Assembly (NCBI GenBank): GCA_963840275.1
Contig: CAWIYK010000010.1
Coordinates: 868,001-932,000 of the forward strand
DNA from: Actinophytocola sp963840275
Lineage (GTDB): Bacteria > Actinomycetota > Actinomycetes > Mycobacteriales > Pseudonocardiaceae
Length of the DNA stretch: 64,000 nt
Direction: 5' to 3'
This document shows positions 50,801 through 60,690 of the stretch, piece after piece (positions within the stretch are counted from its first letter, which is position 1; each line of letters opens with the position of its first letter). The notes beneath the pieces were generated by a model. That model ran no database searches, had not been told where the DNA came from, and saw nothing but the letters and a program-made list of their open reading frames with translations. A program made the translations under genes and the position numbers.

Positions 50801-51703
50801 TCCTACGAGCTGGGCGGCGGCTGGCTGCGGATCGCGGCGGTGCGGGTCGGCAAGCGCGCGTTCCTCGGCAACTCGGGGATGGCCGCGCCGGGGCGGTCGG
50901 TGCCAAAGCGCGGGCTCGTCGGCGTGCTGTCGGCGGCGCCGAAGCGGGCCAAGACCGGCAGCTCCTACCTCGGCATGCCGCCGATGCGGCTGCCGAGGGT
51001 CGCCGAGGGCGGCGACGCCGGCCGCACCTACGAGCCGCCGCGCCGGCTGCTGGTCGCCCGCGCGCTCGTCGAGCTGTGCCGGGTGCTGCCGATGATGGGC
51101 TCCGTCGCGCTCGCGTTCCTGGTGCTCGGCGTCCTTGCGTCCGTTGGCTTTCCGCTCGCGCTGTTGTTCGGCGGGTTGGTGCTCGCCAGCGCCGGGCTGG
51201 TGGCGTGCGCGGTCGCGGTGGCGGCGAAATGGTTGCTGGTCGGGCGGTTCCGGGCGCGCAACCATCCGCTGTGGTCGTCGTTCGTGTGGCGCAACGAGTT
51301 GGCGGACACGTTCGTCGAGGTGCTGGCGGTGCCGTGGCTCGTCGGCTCGGTCGGCGGCACGCCGCTGATGTCGTGGTGGCTGCGTGCCATGGGCGCGCGG
51401 GTCGGGCGCGGCGTGTGGTGCGACTCGTACTGGCTGCCGGAGGCGGACCTGGTCCGACTGGGTGACGGCGCGACCGTCAACCGGGGGTGCGTCGTGCAGA
51501 CGCATCTGTTCCATGATCGGATCTTGCGCATGGACCACGTGACCCTGTCCGCCGGCGCGACGCTCGGGCCGCACGGCATCGTGTTGCCGGGCACCGCGGT
51601 CGGCGCGCACGCGTGCGTCGGGCCGGCGTCGCTCGTGATGGCCGGTGAGCAGGTGCCGGCCGGCACCCGTTGGCTGGGCAACCCCGTCGCCGCATGGCGT
51701 TGA
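47888..51703 (+). CDS. Pls/PosA-type membrane NRPS (poly-amino-acid synthetase)
   Basis: A 1271-residue single-module synthetase. Adenylation domain about 25-490: IIFTSGSTGRPKG, NTYGPTEATV, YRSGDLVR, GRADEQVKLGGRRIELGEID, and Lys in TSGKVDRA. Carrier domain about 500-570 with phosphopantetheine Ser539 in GGGSL. Then three pairs of membrane helices alternate with three soluble acyltransferase-like domains containing hexapeptide repeats, the layout of epsilon-poly-L-lysine synthetase (A-T-6TM-three tandem domains, about 1319 residues). There is no normal condensation or thioesterase domain, so chain growth is expected to be iterative. Pocket residues aligned to GrsA read DAESIGTVVK, lysine-like. 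ATG chosen by family N terminus. It overlaps an M1 peptidase gene. Confidence 0.9.
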   Translation: MTAVYEDSLLEALVAPLARFSGAAAAAPRTLVDVLADTARRHPLALAIDDGTTTLSYQSLLVTVDELRQKLAAEGVGVGDRVGVRVPSGTADLYVSVLAVLAAGAAYVPVDFEDPDERADLVFCEAGVCAVLGEGRALTMRDVPSGRPGAPGPDDDAWIIFTSGSTGRPKGVAVSHRSATAFVDAEADLFVADDPIGPDDRVLAGLSVAFDASCEEMWLAWRGGACLVPAPRWLVRTGVDLGPWLVEQEITVVSTVPTLVALWPSEALLDVRLLILGGEACPAELAERLAVDGREVWNTYGPTEATVVACGARMTGTGPVRIGLPLAGWELAVVDRAGEVVPMGGDGELVIGGVGLARYLDPVKDAEKYAPLPALGWTRAYRSGDLVRAEPAGLVFLGRADEQVKLGGRRIELGEIDAALQALPNVTGAAAAVRTTASGTQLLVGYVVSPDFDEQGALTRLREALPAALVPRLAVVDTLPTRTSGKVDRAALPWPLDVPATTLVALHGTQAWLAARWADVLGAAPHASGADFFASGGGSLTAARLVSIVRAEHPTVSVGDVYHHPTLAALAARLDDLAESPASTREIAPVPRRAGVVQSLAMLPLLSIVGLRWTVVLAALGNVIGYPWTVSWWLVGAGWLLLFSPPGRLAVAAGGARLLLRGVRPGTYPRGGNVHLRLWAAEQLAERSGAADLAGSWLTHYARALGAKIAADVDLHSLPPVTGMLRVGRGAAVEPEVDLSGHWVDGDVVHIGKIRIGAGAVVGTRSTLFPGARIGKRAEIAPGSGVVGAVPTGQRWSGVPAVRQGKAARRWPKARPARPRTWLAIYDTTSVVLGLLPVVSALPALWLLVALLGATPTLGAALAAVPAVTVAWLATHALVTLVSVRLLAVGLREGYHAVRGRVAWQAWTTLRLMDSARSVLFPLYASLFTPVWLRALGMRVGRNVEASTVVALPAMTTIGDGAFLADDTMVASYELGGGWLRIAAVRVGKRAFLGNSGMAAPGRSVPKRGLVGVLSAAPKRAKTGSSYLGMPPMRLPRVAEGGDAGRTYEPPRRLLVARALVELCRVLPMMGSVALAFLVLGVLASVGFPLALLFGGLVLASAGLVACAVAVAAKWLLVGRFRARNHPLWSSFVWRNELADTFVEVLAVPWLVGSVGGTPLMSWWLRAMGARVGRGVWCDSYWLPEADLVRLGDGATVNRGCVVQTHLFHDRILRMDHVTLSAGATLGPHGIVLPGTAVGAHACVGPASLVMAGEQVPAGTRWLGNPVAAWR

Positions 51704-52968
51704 GGCCGACCGACCTGCTGGGGCACGGCAACCCGGGCTACCGGGTGTCGCACTACGACCTCGAGCTGTCGACCAAGCCGGCGACCGGCCGGGTGTCGGC
51801 GCGGGCCCGGCTGACCGTGGTCGCGTCGGCCCCCGATCTGGCGCTGGCACTGGACTTCGGGCCGTTCCGGGTCGAGCGGGTGCTCGTCGACGGCAAGCCG
51901 GCGCGGTGGGTGCACCGCAACGGGAAGCTGCGCGTTCGCGGCCGTTTCCTTGTGGACACGCCGTTCGCGATCGAGGTCCGCTACGCCGGGCGGCCCACGC
52001 CGGTCCGCACCCGGCACTGGGGCGAGGTCGGCTGGGACGAGCTGGCCGACGGGGTGATCGTGGCGAGCCAGCCGATCGGCGCGCCGTCGTGGTTCCCGTG
52101 CAACGACGTGGTGGGGGAGAAGGCGACCTACCGGATCACGGTGACCGCGCCCGCGGCGTACACGGTGGTGGCGAACGGGGTGCTCGCGGAGCGGACCGCG
52201 GGCGGCAGCACCACGACGTGGACCTACGCGGTCGACGAGCCGATGGCTGCCTACCTCGCGACCGTCCAGATAGGACCGTACGAGCAGTGGCTGGTGACGC
52301 GTGGCCAGTCGGTGGCCGTGCCGCGTGGCCTGGTGCGGGCCGCACGGCACGACTTCGGCCGCCAGCCGGCGATGATGGACGTGTTCACCGAGCTGTTCGG
52401 GCCGTACCCGTTCGCGGAGTACGCGGTGGTGGTGACCGAGGACGAGCTCGAGGTGCCGGTGGAGGCGCAGGGCCTGTCGATCTTCGGCGCGAACCACGTC
52501 GACGGGCGAAGGGGACACGAGCGGCTGGTGGCGCACGAGCTGGCACACCAGTGGTTCGGCAACAGCGTCGGACTCGCGGACTGGCAACACATCTGGCTCA
52601 ACGAGGGCTTCGCGGCGTACGCGGAGTGGCTGTGGTCGGAGCGGGCCGGCGGCCCGTCCGCCTCGGCGCTGGCCGGCCGCTCGCGGACGCTGCTGTCCGG
52701 GCTGCCGCGGGACCTGCTCGTCGGCGACCCGACCGCCCGCGACATGTTCGACGACCGTGTGTACCAGCGGGGCGCGCTGACGCTGCACACCCTGCGCACG
52801 CTCGTCGGCGACGACCGATTCTTCCCGCTCCTGCGCGAATGGACGGCGACGCACCGGCACGGCACGGTGTCGACCGCGGACTTCGTCGCGCTGGCGAGCC
52901 GGCACGCCGGCGTGGATCTGACGGCCTTCTTCGACGCGTGGCTGTTCTCTCCGGAACTGCCCGCGTGA
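51694..52968 (+). CDS. M1-family zinc metallopeptidase
   Basis: A 424-residue aminopeptidase-fold protein. Zinc ligands and base are His281-Glu282-x-x-His285 and Glu304 in HELAHQWFGNS...WLNEGF. The exopeptidase GxMEN motif is replaced by VEAQGLS. It is about half the length of classical M1 enzymes and lacks the C-terminal helical domain. No signal peptide. Its ATG lies 10 nt inside the synthetase gene, so the two are translated together. Poly-lysine-degrading enzymes of producers are zinc aminopeptidases, so product trimming, turnover or self-protection is the likely job. Confidence 0.92.
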   Translation: MALRPTDLLGHGNPGYRVSHYDLELSTKPATGRVSARARLTVVASAPDLALALDFGPFRVERVLVDGKPARWVHRNGKLRVRGRFLVDTPFAIEVRYAGRPTPVRTRHWGEVGWDELADGVIVASQPIGAPSWFPCNDVVGEKATYRITVTAPAAYTVVANGVLAERTAGGSTTTWTYAVDEPMAAYLATVQIGPYEQWLVTRGQSVAVPRGLVRAARHDFGRQPAMMDVFTELFGPYPFAEYAVVVTEDELEVPVEAQGLSIFGANHVDGRRGHERLVAHELAHQWFGNSVGLADWQHIWLNEGFAAYAEWLWSERAGGPSASALAGRSRTLLSGLPRDLLVGDPTARDMFDDRVYQRGALTLHTLRTLVGDDRFFPLLREWTATHRHGTVSTADFVALASRHAGVDLTAFFDAWLFSPELPA

Positions 52969-52990
52969 CCTCGCGGGTGGTCGGCTTCGG

Positions 52991-53048
52991 TTGAACTCGC
53001 GGGTCGTGAACGTTGGACTCGCGGGTTCTGAGCGTTGGACTCGCGAGT
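52991..53048 (+). repeat. 22-bp direct repeats, 2.6 copies
   Basis: TTG(A/G)ACTCGCGGGT followed by TGA(A/G)CG repeats at 52991, 53013 and 53035 with period exactly 22; the third copy is truncated and reads CGCGAGT. They lie in the gap after the M1 peptidase gene (52969-53189), which contains no gene. AT-richer sequence at 53150-53175 may be the promoter of the next gene. Confidence 0.75.
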
Positions 53049-53189
53049 GGGGGCCGGAGGCCACGTCGGTCAGTCGTCGCGACTTTGCTGTGCGTGCACA
53101 GTCGTGTTCCTCGCGTGTACATCCAAGCCCGGTGAGATGCCAACGAGCATACGTTGCATCTTGTCAATCACTAACTCGAAGGGCCTTGG

Positions 53190-53549
53190 ATGCGCTCGTT
53201 GAAGATGCTGCTCGTCGCGGCTTCCGTACTCACCATGACCTCGACCGGGGTGGCCGCCAACGCGGCGACGGCCGGCGACGTGACGGTCATGGACGACACC
53301 CGTCCCCCAGGTTGCTCCAGCCACTTCCAGGATCCCAACCCCCGTCAGCGACGGGTCAACCGCAACACCAACATGCACGAGATGTCGAACCCGCCGGTGT
53401 GCGCGCCGCACGGGCCGTATCTGGGCATGCTGAGCGAGGGCTCGACGTTCATCGTCTACTACAACGACCCCTACGCGCCGCTGTGGTGCTACGGCTACTC
53501 GTGGCAGATCGCCAAGACCGGTTACATCCTCTGTGAAGCCTACGACTAA
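53190..53549 (+). CDS. Small secreted protein with four Cys
   Basis: A 119-residue protein. Signal peptide about 1-27 (MRSLKMLLVAASVLTMTSTG...ANAA). The mature 92 residues hold four Cys (PGCSSHF, PVCAPHG, LWCYGYS, ILCEAYD), probably two disulfides, and many aromatic residues near the end (FIVYYNDPYAPLWCYGYSW). It resembles short secreted SH3-like or inhibitor-like actinomycete proteins but I cannot name a family. The next gene, 10 bp on, encodes another such protein. Confidence 0.8.
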   Translation: MRSLKMLLVAASVLTMTSTGVAANAATAGDVTVMDDTRPPGCSSHFQDPNPRQRRVNRNTNMHEMSNPPVCAPHGPYLGMLSEGSTFIVYYNDPYAPLWCYGYSWQIAKTGYILCEAYD

Positions 53550-53559
53550 AGGATTCCCG

Positions 53560-53877
53560 ATGAACGCGCGAATTTCCGCGGTCCTGGCCGGCATGCTCAT
53601 GGCGGGTGGTCTCGCGTTGGTGCCGTCGGGCACCGCGTCGGCCGAGCCGTGCAACGGCACGTACACGCACTGCGAGACGAACCGTTGCGTGGCAGCCACT
53701 TTCTACCGCAACTACGACCCGGGCAGCGACCACTTCACCAACGAGTACGGTGACCAGCTGGTGCAGGGCGAGCAGGGCAACATCCGTGACGAACCCTACC
53801 GCCGGTACGGGCCGCGCGGGGTGCGCGCCATGCACGGCGGCCAGTGGGGCTTCTACAGCACCACCTGCTTCCCCTGA
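53560..53877 (+). CDS. Small secreted Cys-containing protein, tandem partner
   Basis: A 105-residue protein. Signal peptide about 1-28 (MNARISAVLAGMLMAGGLAL...ASA). Four Cys in the mature part (EPCNGTY, THCETN, NRCVAA, TTCFP). AAAGGA precedes the ATG at 53560; a longer start at 53533 lacks one. It follows the previous secreted protein by 10 bp and ends 26 bp before a strong terminator, so the two form a short operon. They share little sequence beyond Cys and aromatic content. Function unknown. Confidence 0.8.
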   Translation: MNARISAVLAGMLMAGGLALVPSGTASAEPCNGTYTHCETNRCVAATFYRNYDPGSDHFTNEYGDQLVQGEQGNIRDEPYRRYGPRGVRAMHGGQWGFYSTTCFP

Positions 53878-53903
53878 GCCAACCCGGCACTTTGTTCCGA
53901 GCG

Positions 53904-53935
53904 GCGCCCGGTCACCCGACCGGGCGCTGTTTTTA
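53904..53935 (+). terminator. Rho-independent terminator after the secreted-protein pair
   Basis: GCGCCCGGTC (53904-53913), loop ACCC and GACCGGGCGC (53918-53927) form a perfect 10-bp stem followed by TGTTTTTATT. The clearest intrinsic terminator in the window. Confidence 0.92.
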
Positions 53936-54190
53936 TTGGCTCGCTCCGCTCGCGTATTCGCGGCTGTGACATTGGCTCGTTCCGCTCGCGTATTCGCGGC
54001 CTGTACCCGGGCGTCTTCCTTCCTCCGTGCTCGCGCTGCTCGGCGCTCGCCTCCGCGCTCGGCGCTGCGCGCCTGCGCCGAGCGTCAGTCCAGACGCCGG
54101 CGGCCGCTCACCCAAGCCTTCACTGTCACATTGGCTCGCTTCGCTCGCGCATTCGCCGGCCTGGTCCTGGCGGCTCACTCAAGTCCTCAC
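53936..54190 (-). repeat. Inverted, diverged copy of the 47350-47770 repeat family
   Basis: Read on the minus strand this region again shows the GCGGCCGCCGGCGTCTGGAC and TGACGCT elements, a GGAGGAAGGAAGACGC block and three end motifs GCGAGCG(G/A)A(A/G)CGAGCCAAT (at about 53937, 53971 and 54127). The middle is expanded by extra GCGCCGAGC units. No gene is supported between 53878 and 54340. Confidence 0.8.
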
Positions 54191-54301
54191 TCATGGCGGT
54201 GGCGCCGGTCGACCGCTCCGCGGGCCCGCGCGCACCGTCCGCCGTCGGCGGCAGCACGCCGGGCCCCGGGGTCCCGGGATTCTTCGGGTCCCGGACATAG
54301 A

Positions 54302-54318
54302 CTGCGGGCCTCCCGCAG
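54302..54318 (+). promoter_or_regulatory. Short hairpin in the leader of the HerA operon
   Basis: CTGCGGG-cct-CCCGCAG is a perfect 7-bp stem ending 22 bp before the start codon. ATAGACT just before it may be a -10 element. A regulatory role is possible but only inferred. Confidence 0.35.
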
Positions 54319-54340
54319 AAGCCGTCAGAAGGAGACACCG

Positions 54341-56125
<1,785 letters not shown>

Positions 56126-56135
56126 GAAGGGCAGT

Positions 56136-57293
56136 ATGAAGATCCTGCACACGGCCGACTGGCACGTCGGCAAGGTGCTGAAGAACCAGCCCCGCTTCGA
56201 CGAGCATCGGGCCGTGCTCCGCGACCTGGTGCGTATCGCGAACGACGAGGATGTCGACCTGGTCGTCGTGGCGGGCGACCTGTTCGAGACCACGGCGCCC
56301 AGCCCGGCCGCTCAGGGTCTGGTGATGCAGACGTTGATGGCACTTCGGGCCGAGGGACGGCACGTGGTGGTCCTCGCCGGCAACCACGACAACCCACGAC
56401 TGGTGCAGGACGTCTACCGGCCGGTGCTCGGCGAGTTGGGCCTGCACGTCATCGGCACGCCGCAGCGCCCGGACAACGGCGGAACCGTCACGCTCGACAC
56501 CCGATCCGGCGAACGGGCCGTGGTGGCGGCGTTGCCGTTCCTGTCGCATCGGCACGCGGTGCGCGCGGCGGAAGTGCTGCTGCACGACCCGTCCAAGCAC
56601 AACCAGGACTACGCGAACCGGGTCCGCGCGCTGGTCGACACACTGTGCGCCGGCTTCACCGACGACACCGTCAACCTCGTCACCACGCACGCCACCTTGC
56701 TCGGCGGTCGTTGGGGTGGCGGTGAGCGCTCCGTGCAGACACTGCTCGGGTACGAGGTGCCGCCGAACACGTTCCCGGCCAGCACGCACTACGCCGCACT
56801 TGGCCACCTCCACCGCTTCCAGGAGATCGGTGGACCCTGCCCGATCGCGTACTCCGGCTCGCCGATCGCGTTGGACTTCGGCGAGGAGGCCAACCAGTCG
56901 GTCGCCGTGATCGTGCACGTCACGCCCGACAGTCGCGCGAAGATCCGGCCGGTGCCGCTGACCGGTGGGCGGGCGCTCGCCACGTTGCGGGGCACGCTCG
57001 ACGAGGTCTTCGCCGCGGGTGCGGAGGCGGGCGACGCGTTCCTGCGCGTGATACTGACGCAGAAGGCGAGCGCCGGCCTCGCGGACATGGTCCGCGAGAA
57101 ACTGCCGAACACACTCGATGTCCAGATCGACGAGAAGTTCCGCGCCAGCACCGGATCCGGTGTCGTCCGTTCGCGCATCGGCCGGTCGCCGACGGACCTG
57201 TTCGCGGACTTCCTGTCCGAACGGGAGATCGAGGACCCGCGGCTGGGCGCGATGTTCGCCGAGCTGCTCGAAGACTCCACCGGGGGTAGGTAA
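56136..57293 (+). CDS. sbcD: Exonuclease SbcCD subunit D (Mre11 homologue)
   Basis: A 385-residue metallophosphoesterase nuclease. Metal ligands in order: Asp8 and His10 in HTADWHVGK, Asp48 in VAGDLFE, Asn83-His84-Asp85 in AGNHDN, then His in VTTHATLLGG and ALGHLHRFQ. With SbcC it forms the Mre11-Rad50 complex that opens hairpins and processes double-strand ends. It starts 10 bp after the herA-like gene (GAGAAGGGC upstream) and its last base is the first base of the sbcC ATG. Confidence 0.95.
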   Translation: MKILHTADWHVGKVLKNQPRFDEHRAVLRDLVRIANDEDVDLVVVAGDLFETTAPSPAAQGLVMQTLMALRAEGRHVVVLAGNHDNPRLVQDVYRPVLGELGLHVIGTPQRPDNGGTVTLDTRSGERAVVAALPFLSHRHAVRAAEVLLHDPSKHNQDYANRVRALVDTLCAGFTDDTVNLVTTHATLLGGRWGGGERSVQTLLGYEVPPNTFPASTHYAALGHLHRFQEIGGPCPIAYSGSPIALDFGEEANQSVAVIVHVTPDSRAKIRPVPLTGGRALATLRGTLDEVFAAGAEAGDAFLRVILTQKASAGLADMVREKLPNTLDVQIDEKFRASTGSGVVRSRIGRSPTDLFADFLSEREIEDPRLGAMFAELLEDSTGGR

Positions 57294-59729
57294 TGCGTCC
57301 GCTGCGCCTGAGGTTCGAGGGTTTCGGCAGCTACCGCGAGAAGACCGACGTCCACCTGGCCGACGTGGACTTCTTCGTGCTGACCGGGCCCACCGGCGCC
57401 GGCAAGTCCACCGTGATCGACGCGCTGTGCTTCGCGCTGTACGGCACGGTGCCGCGCTGGGGCAAGAAGGACGCGATCCGGGACGCGTTGGCGCCGTCGG
57501 TCAACGAGTGCACCGTCTGCCTCGTGTTCGAGGCAGCGGAAGGACGGTACGCGGCGGTGCGTCAGCTCCGGCGCGATGTTCGCGGCAAGGTGCACACGAA
57601 GGAGGCCCGGCTCGACCGGCTGGACCCGAGTGTGCCGCCGGACGCCGACCTGACGCAGATCCTGGAGGCGGTCGCCGAGTCGAAGGCGGAGGGCGACAAG
57701 GTCACCGGCGCCGTGTCCGAGCTGCTCGGCATCGGCTATGAGCAGTTCACCCAGTGTGTGGTGCTGCCGCAGGGCCGGTTCGCCGAGTTCCTGCAGGCCA
57801 AGCCCGGCGACCGGCAGGATCTGCTGATCCAGCTGCTCGCGTTCGCCGTCTACGAGGACGTCGGGCGGAAGGCGCGCGAGCGCGCCACCCGTGCCTCGGC
57901 AAGCCTGGACATGGCGCAGAAGCGGCTGAACGAGCTGGGCACGGTCACCGACGAGGTGGTCGCCGCCGCGAAGACGCAAGGTCGCCGACCTCGACGCGCT
58001 CGTGCCGACCGTGGACGCGGCGGTCGAGGAGATGGCCACGCTGCGCACCCGCTGGACCGAGGCCAACGCCGCGGCCGGTGCCGCACGTGAGCAGCTCGCC
58101 GAGCTGACGGCGTTGCGGCGGCCGAACGACGTGACCGACCTGTCGACGCGGCTCGCGGTCGCCGACGACGAGATCGCGGCCCGCGTCGCGGCCCGGGTCG
58201 CGGCGGAGAAGGCGGAGACCGACGCGGAGGCGGAGCGTGCCGGCCTGCCGGAGCACGCGGTGCTGACCCGTCAGCGCGACGCGCACGGCCGGTCGGCCGC
58301 GCTCGTCGAGCGGCTCGACCGGCTGCGGTCCGCCGCCGACGCGGCCGACGCCGTCGAGAAGAAGGCCGCGGAGGCGTTCGCGGAGGCCGAGCAGACGCTC
58401 ACCGACGCCGAGGCCGCGCAGACGACCGCGGACCGGGCCCACCGCGCGGTCGCGCTCGCGGCCGACCTCGCGGAGGGCGAGCCGTGCCCGGTCTGCCGCC
58501 AGCAGGTCCACGAGCTGCCGCACCACGCGGTGCCCGCCGACCTCGACGACGCGCGTGGCGTGGTCAAGGACGCGAAGTCGAAGGTCACCGCGCTGCGCAG
58601 GGCGCACACCGACGCGTCGAAGGACGCGTCGGCGGCGCGCGCCGACGTCACGTCCGCGGAGCGGCAGGCCGGCGAGCTGGCGAACGAGCTGCGGGACGCG
58701 CTCCCGGCCGCCGAGGTCGACGCGGCACTGGCGAGGCGCGCGGCGGCCGACACCGCGGCCGAACGCGCCAGGGCGGCGGCGAAGATGGCGCGGACCGCCG
58801 TCGAACGTGCGCAGCGGGACCGCGCCGAGCTGGCCGACGAGGAGAAGAAGGCCTGGTCGACGCTGCGCGCGAGCCGGGACCGGTTCGTCGCGCTCGGCGT
58901 GCCGGCCGTCGACGGCACCGACCTCGCCGCCGCGTGGCAGGAGCTGTTGACCTGGGCGGAGACCCAGCGTGCCACGCTGTCCGGTCGCGCCGCCGACCTC
59001 GACCAGGCCGAGCAGGACCTGCGGACCAAGGGCAGCGAGGCGCGCGCGACGTTGACCGCCCTGCTCGACCAGCACGGCGTGGCACTCGCGCGGGACGCGA
59101 AGCCGGACGTGGTGCTGGCGTCGCACCGCGCCGAGGCGGCCCGCGACCTGACGGAGCTGGTCGAACGCCGCAAGAAGTCCGCCGCGCTCGTGGGGGAGGT
59201 CGAGCGCTGCCGCGAGGAGGAGCAGGTCGCGAAGCTGCTCGGCAACCTGCTGAAGTCCAACGGTTTCGAGGCGTGGCTGTGCGCGGAGGCGCTGGACTCG
59301 CTGGTGACCGAGGCGTCGGAGATCCTCATGCAGCTCTCCGGCGGGCAGTACGAGCTGCACCGCGCCGACCGCAACGAGCTGGTCGTGCTCGACCACAACG
59401 ACGCCGGCACGCAGCGGCCGGTGAGCACGCTGTCCGGCGGGGAGACGTTCCAGGCGTCGCTCGCACTCGCGCTCGCGCTGTCGCACCAGGTCGTCGGCCT
59501 GTCCGGCGGCAAGCGCGACCTGAACTCGATGTTCCTCGACGAGGGCTTCGGCACCCTCGACGAGTCCACGCTGGACACCGTGGCGGCCACGCTGGAGCGG
59601 CTCGCGTCGGAGACCGACCGGATGGTCGGCATCGTCACGCACGTGCCGGCGCTGGCGGAGCGGGTGCCGGTGCAGTTCGCGGTGACCAGGGACGGCGCGT
59701 CGTCGCGGCTGCGGCGGGTCGAGGTGTGA
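57293..59729 (+). pseudogene. sbcC: Exonuclease SbcCD subunit C (Rad50 homologue), frameshifted as written
   Basis: About 812 residues if the frame is repaired. The N-terminal half (57293 on) has Walker A GPTGAGKST (Lys38) and FTQCVVLPQGRFAEFLQAKPGDR (Q-loop region). The C-terminal part has the zinc hook CPVCRQQ in the coiled coil, signature LSGGETFQASLALALALS, and Walker B LNSMFLDEGFGTLDE. Near 57977 one extra C (codons ...AAG ACG C AAG GTC GCC) throws the frame off; removing it joins AAAKT to KVADLDALVPTVDA. The first frame then stops at 58090, the second is open from before 58002. A sequencing error or a recent mutation are both possible. Confidence 0.9.
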
Positions 59730-59739
59730 TGGTGCAAGC

Positions 59740-60690
59740 ATGACTGGGCTGCTCTCGCCGACGACGTACACCGTGGATCCCTGGGATCCGGGGTACGGGG
59801 TCGCGCGGGGGGACGAGCTGGACGGTCGGGAGTCGTCCGCGCGACTCGACCTCGGTGTCGAGCTGCAGCCGGACGGGTGGCGGCCGTTGCGGCCGGGTCT
59901 CGACACCCCGACGCCCGGCTCGGTGCTGTTCCTCGACGGCGTGCAGCGAATCGACGCCAGGGTGTGGCGCCACGGCGACGAGCCGGAACCGTCGCCGGGC
60001 GTGCTCGCGTCGGTGGCCGTCGGACTCGTGCGCTGCGACGGCACCGCCCAGATCGTCGGCGTCGCCGTCGACCGCGGCCTCTTCGCCGAGGCGGGCGACG
60101 ACATCGTCACCCGGCACGCCCGCTACACCTACCGCCACACCACTGGTGGCCTCGACAAGCTGACCTTCGGGGTGACCCGGCGGATGTCCGAGCTGGAGGT
60201 CGAGGTCGCGAACGCGTGGCGGCAGGACAGCAACGTCGAGGACGACCTGCTGGTCGTCGACGGTCCGTTGCGTGGCCGTACCCACCTGGCGCGGACCGTC
60301 GGCTATGTGAAGACGCACCAGAAGTCGTACCTGCAGCCGGATCAGGCCAAGGTCGTGGCGGCGTTGGAGCCGGGGGAGCGCAGCCCGGTGTTCTCGATGG
60401 GGACGTCCTGGGAGCGGCGGTCGTGGTACCTGCGCCTGCCGGGCGCGTCGAACGCGCCGTGGTCGGCGATCGTGCGGCTGGAGTGCTCCGCCGACCTGCC
60501 GATCGAGGACGCCATCACGCTCGCCGACGTCACCGCCCGCGTGCTGCCCGGCCTGGCCAGCTCGCCGCACAAGGACCCGCGTGCGCCGCAGAACCTGGTG
60601 CCGATCGGTGGTCTGGAACGACAGCTGCGGCACCGCCTCGGCGATGCCGCGCTGCTGTACCGGTCGCTACGCGGCGCCCTGGCCGCTTAG
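59740..60690 (+). CDS. NurA-like nuclease domain protein
   Basis: A 316-residue protein. VLFLDGVQRIDAR (Asp66) and LLVVDGPLRG (Asp174) match the two acidic metal sites of the NurA 5'-3' nuclease fold, and VGYVKTHQKSYL plus PHKDPRAPQNLVPIGGLERQL near the end fit its C-terminal region. In archaea NurA works with HerA, Mre11 and Rad50 on double-strand ends; here it is the fourth gene of the same set, 10 bp after sbcC. Assignment rests on motifs and context. Its last 24 bp overlap a convergent gene. Confidence 0.8.
   Translation: MTGLLSPTTYTVDPWDPGYGVARGDELDGRESSARLDLGVELQPDGWRPLRPGLDTPTPGSVLFLDGVQRIDARVWRHGDEPEPSPGVLASVAVGLVRCDGTAQIVGVAVDRGLFAEAGDDIVTRHARYTYRHTTGGLDKLTFGVTRRMSELEVEVANAWRQDSNVEDDLLVVDGPLRGRTHLARTVGYVKTHQKSYLQPDQAKVVAALEPGERSPVFSMGTSWERRSWYLRLPGASNAPWSAIVRLECSADLPIEDAITLADVTARVLPGLASSPHKDPRAPQNLVPIGGLERQLRHRLGDAALLYRSLRGALAA

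Noticed and set aside
47888..51703. Ordinary siderophore-type NRPS module
   Set aside because: There is no classical condensation domain (HHxxxDG), no thioesterase and no partner NRPS gene. Alternating membrane helices and soluble domains fit Pls/PosA instead.
47696..51850. A 1384-codon open frame on the minus strand across the synthetase gene
   Set aside because: It is the antisense shadow of the Pls/PosA-type gene. It encodes an Arg/Gly/His-rich sequence without any domain, and the plus strand has complete NRPS and membrane motifs.
57960..58010. Programmed frameshift in sbcC
   Set aside because: The site (AAGACGCAAGGTCGCC) has no slippery heptamer and no clear stimulatory structure, and sbcC families are not known for recoding. 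Mutation or sequencing error is simpler.
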